DNA from: CAG-1031 sp964391735
GTDB taxonomy: Bacteria; Bacteroidota; Bacteroidia; Bacteroidales; Muribaculaceae
Reading direction: 5' to 3'
NCBI GenBank assembly: GCA_964391735.1
Contig: CAYMNF010000035.1
Location: 1-22,479 of the forward strand
DNA: 22,479 nt
Both the position numbers and the translations under genes were made by a program. Positions 22,343 to 22,479 of the stretch are shown here, in pieces; positions within the stretch are counted from its first letter, which is position 1; each line of letters starts with the position of its first letter. The notes under the pieces were generated by a model, which saw only the letters and a list, made by a program, of their open reading frames with translations, was not told the DNA's origin and made no database searches.

Positions 22343-22449
22343 CTCCTTTGGACTGATACCTTCAAGTCGCGTTACGACCGATTAGCGTCCCTTGCAGCTC
22401 ATGAAGTCTGCTTTTTCGTAGTTTTTACGGCGTAACACTCCTTTCGACT
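22343..22449 (+). repeat. 12-nt near-identical direct repeat downstream of the transposase
   Basis: CTCCTTTGGACT at 22343-22354 recurs as CTCCTTTCGACT at 22438-22449 (11 of 12). The spacing (95 bp) differs from that of the longer 21-nt repeats, so it is not simply the same tandem unit. Confidence 0.6.
22371..22436 (+). ncRNA. Candidate structured RNA beside the IS110 gene
   Basis: GTTACG-A-CCG (22371-22380) pairs with CGG-CGTAAC (22428-22436), a 9-bp stem with one bulged A. The long enclosed loop holds the first 21-nt repeat (22391-22411) and a small CGTA/TACG hairpin. A long stem with a large internal loop next to an IS110 gene is the layout expected for a bridge or seeker RNA in the right end of an IS1111-like element. 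No covariation or expression evidence is available, so this is a candidate only. Confidence 0.3.
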
Positions 22450-22479
22450 AAAGATTAACTTGCAGCTCTTGAAGTCTGC
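22391..22479 (+). repeat. Two-copy 21-nt direct repeat ending exactly at the window edge
   Basis: CTTGCAGCTC plus an 11-nt remainder ending GAAGTCTGC occurs at 22391-22411 and 22459-22479 with a single difference (A or T at position 11). Start-to-start spacing is 68 bp, leaving 47 bp between. The last base of copy 2 is the last base of the window. Short related stretches (CGAC and GATTA) precede both copies. More copies may lie beyond the edge. Confidence 0.85.

Noticed and set aside
22391..22479. CRISPR array
   Set aside because: Only two 21-nt repeats with a 47-bp gap are visible and no cas gene is present; both values are outside the common ranges. Recorded as a direct repeat instead.

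Overview
The window reads as a chromosomal segment of a Bacteroidales bacterium, possibly Muribaculaceae or a close relative; the family-level guess is inference. The evidence is the repeated Bacteroidetes-type -7 promoter box (TAnnTTTG), the near absence of Shine-Dalgarno sequences, a DUF4465 protein behind a cobalamin riboswitch, and Bacteroidetes-type NDK, EF-P and sirtuin sequences. Almost everything is conserved housekeeping content. The accessory piece is an IS110-family element at the right edge. The left edge cuts rpsB, and the right edge stops exactly at the end of a repeat, so the window may be a whole assembly contig broken at repeats.

Layout. 1-1457 (minus): rplM-rpsI-rpsB, with a structured spacer before rpsB. 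1458-1962: divergent promoter region with a 24-bp tandem repeat and promoters for rplM and rplS. 1963-3386 (plus): rplS and bioB. 3433-4814: promoter, cobalamin riboswitch and one exported DUF4465 protein with a C-terminal sorting-like domain. 4954-7957 (plus): efp, trxA and a long-chain acyl-CoA synthetase. 7973-10410 (minus): two half-size chromate-type transporters and folC, tightly packed. 10558-13821 (plus): a double-META lipoprotein, ndk, an M23 peptidase and a sirtuin. 13849-16387 (minus): prfB and a D-Ala-D-Ala carboxypeptidase. 16658-20900 (plus): a biotin-dependent carboxyltransferase of the oxaloacetate decarboxylase alpha type, then era and der. 20901-22479: C-rich intergenic DNA, paired direct repeats, an IS110 transposase, and a second set of repeats running off the end.

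Functional links. Translation and ribosome assembly dominate (S2, S9, L13, L19, EF-P, RF2, Era, Der). BioB makes the biotin that the carboxyltransferase's AMKM lysine carries. The M23 peptidase and the S13 carboxypeptidase both act on cell-wall peptide stems. The riboswitch points to a B12-related role for the DUF4465 protein.

The best candidate for something new is the IS110 locus. The transposase is bracketed by two different pairs of direct repeats, and the downstream non-coding DNA can fold into a stem that places one repeat copy in its loop. That resembles a guide-RNA arrangement or the start of a repeat array. Only two copies are visible on each side, so this remains a hypothesis.
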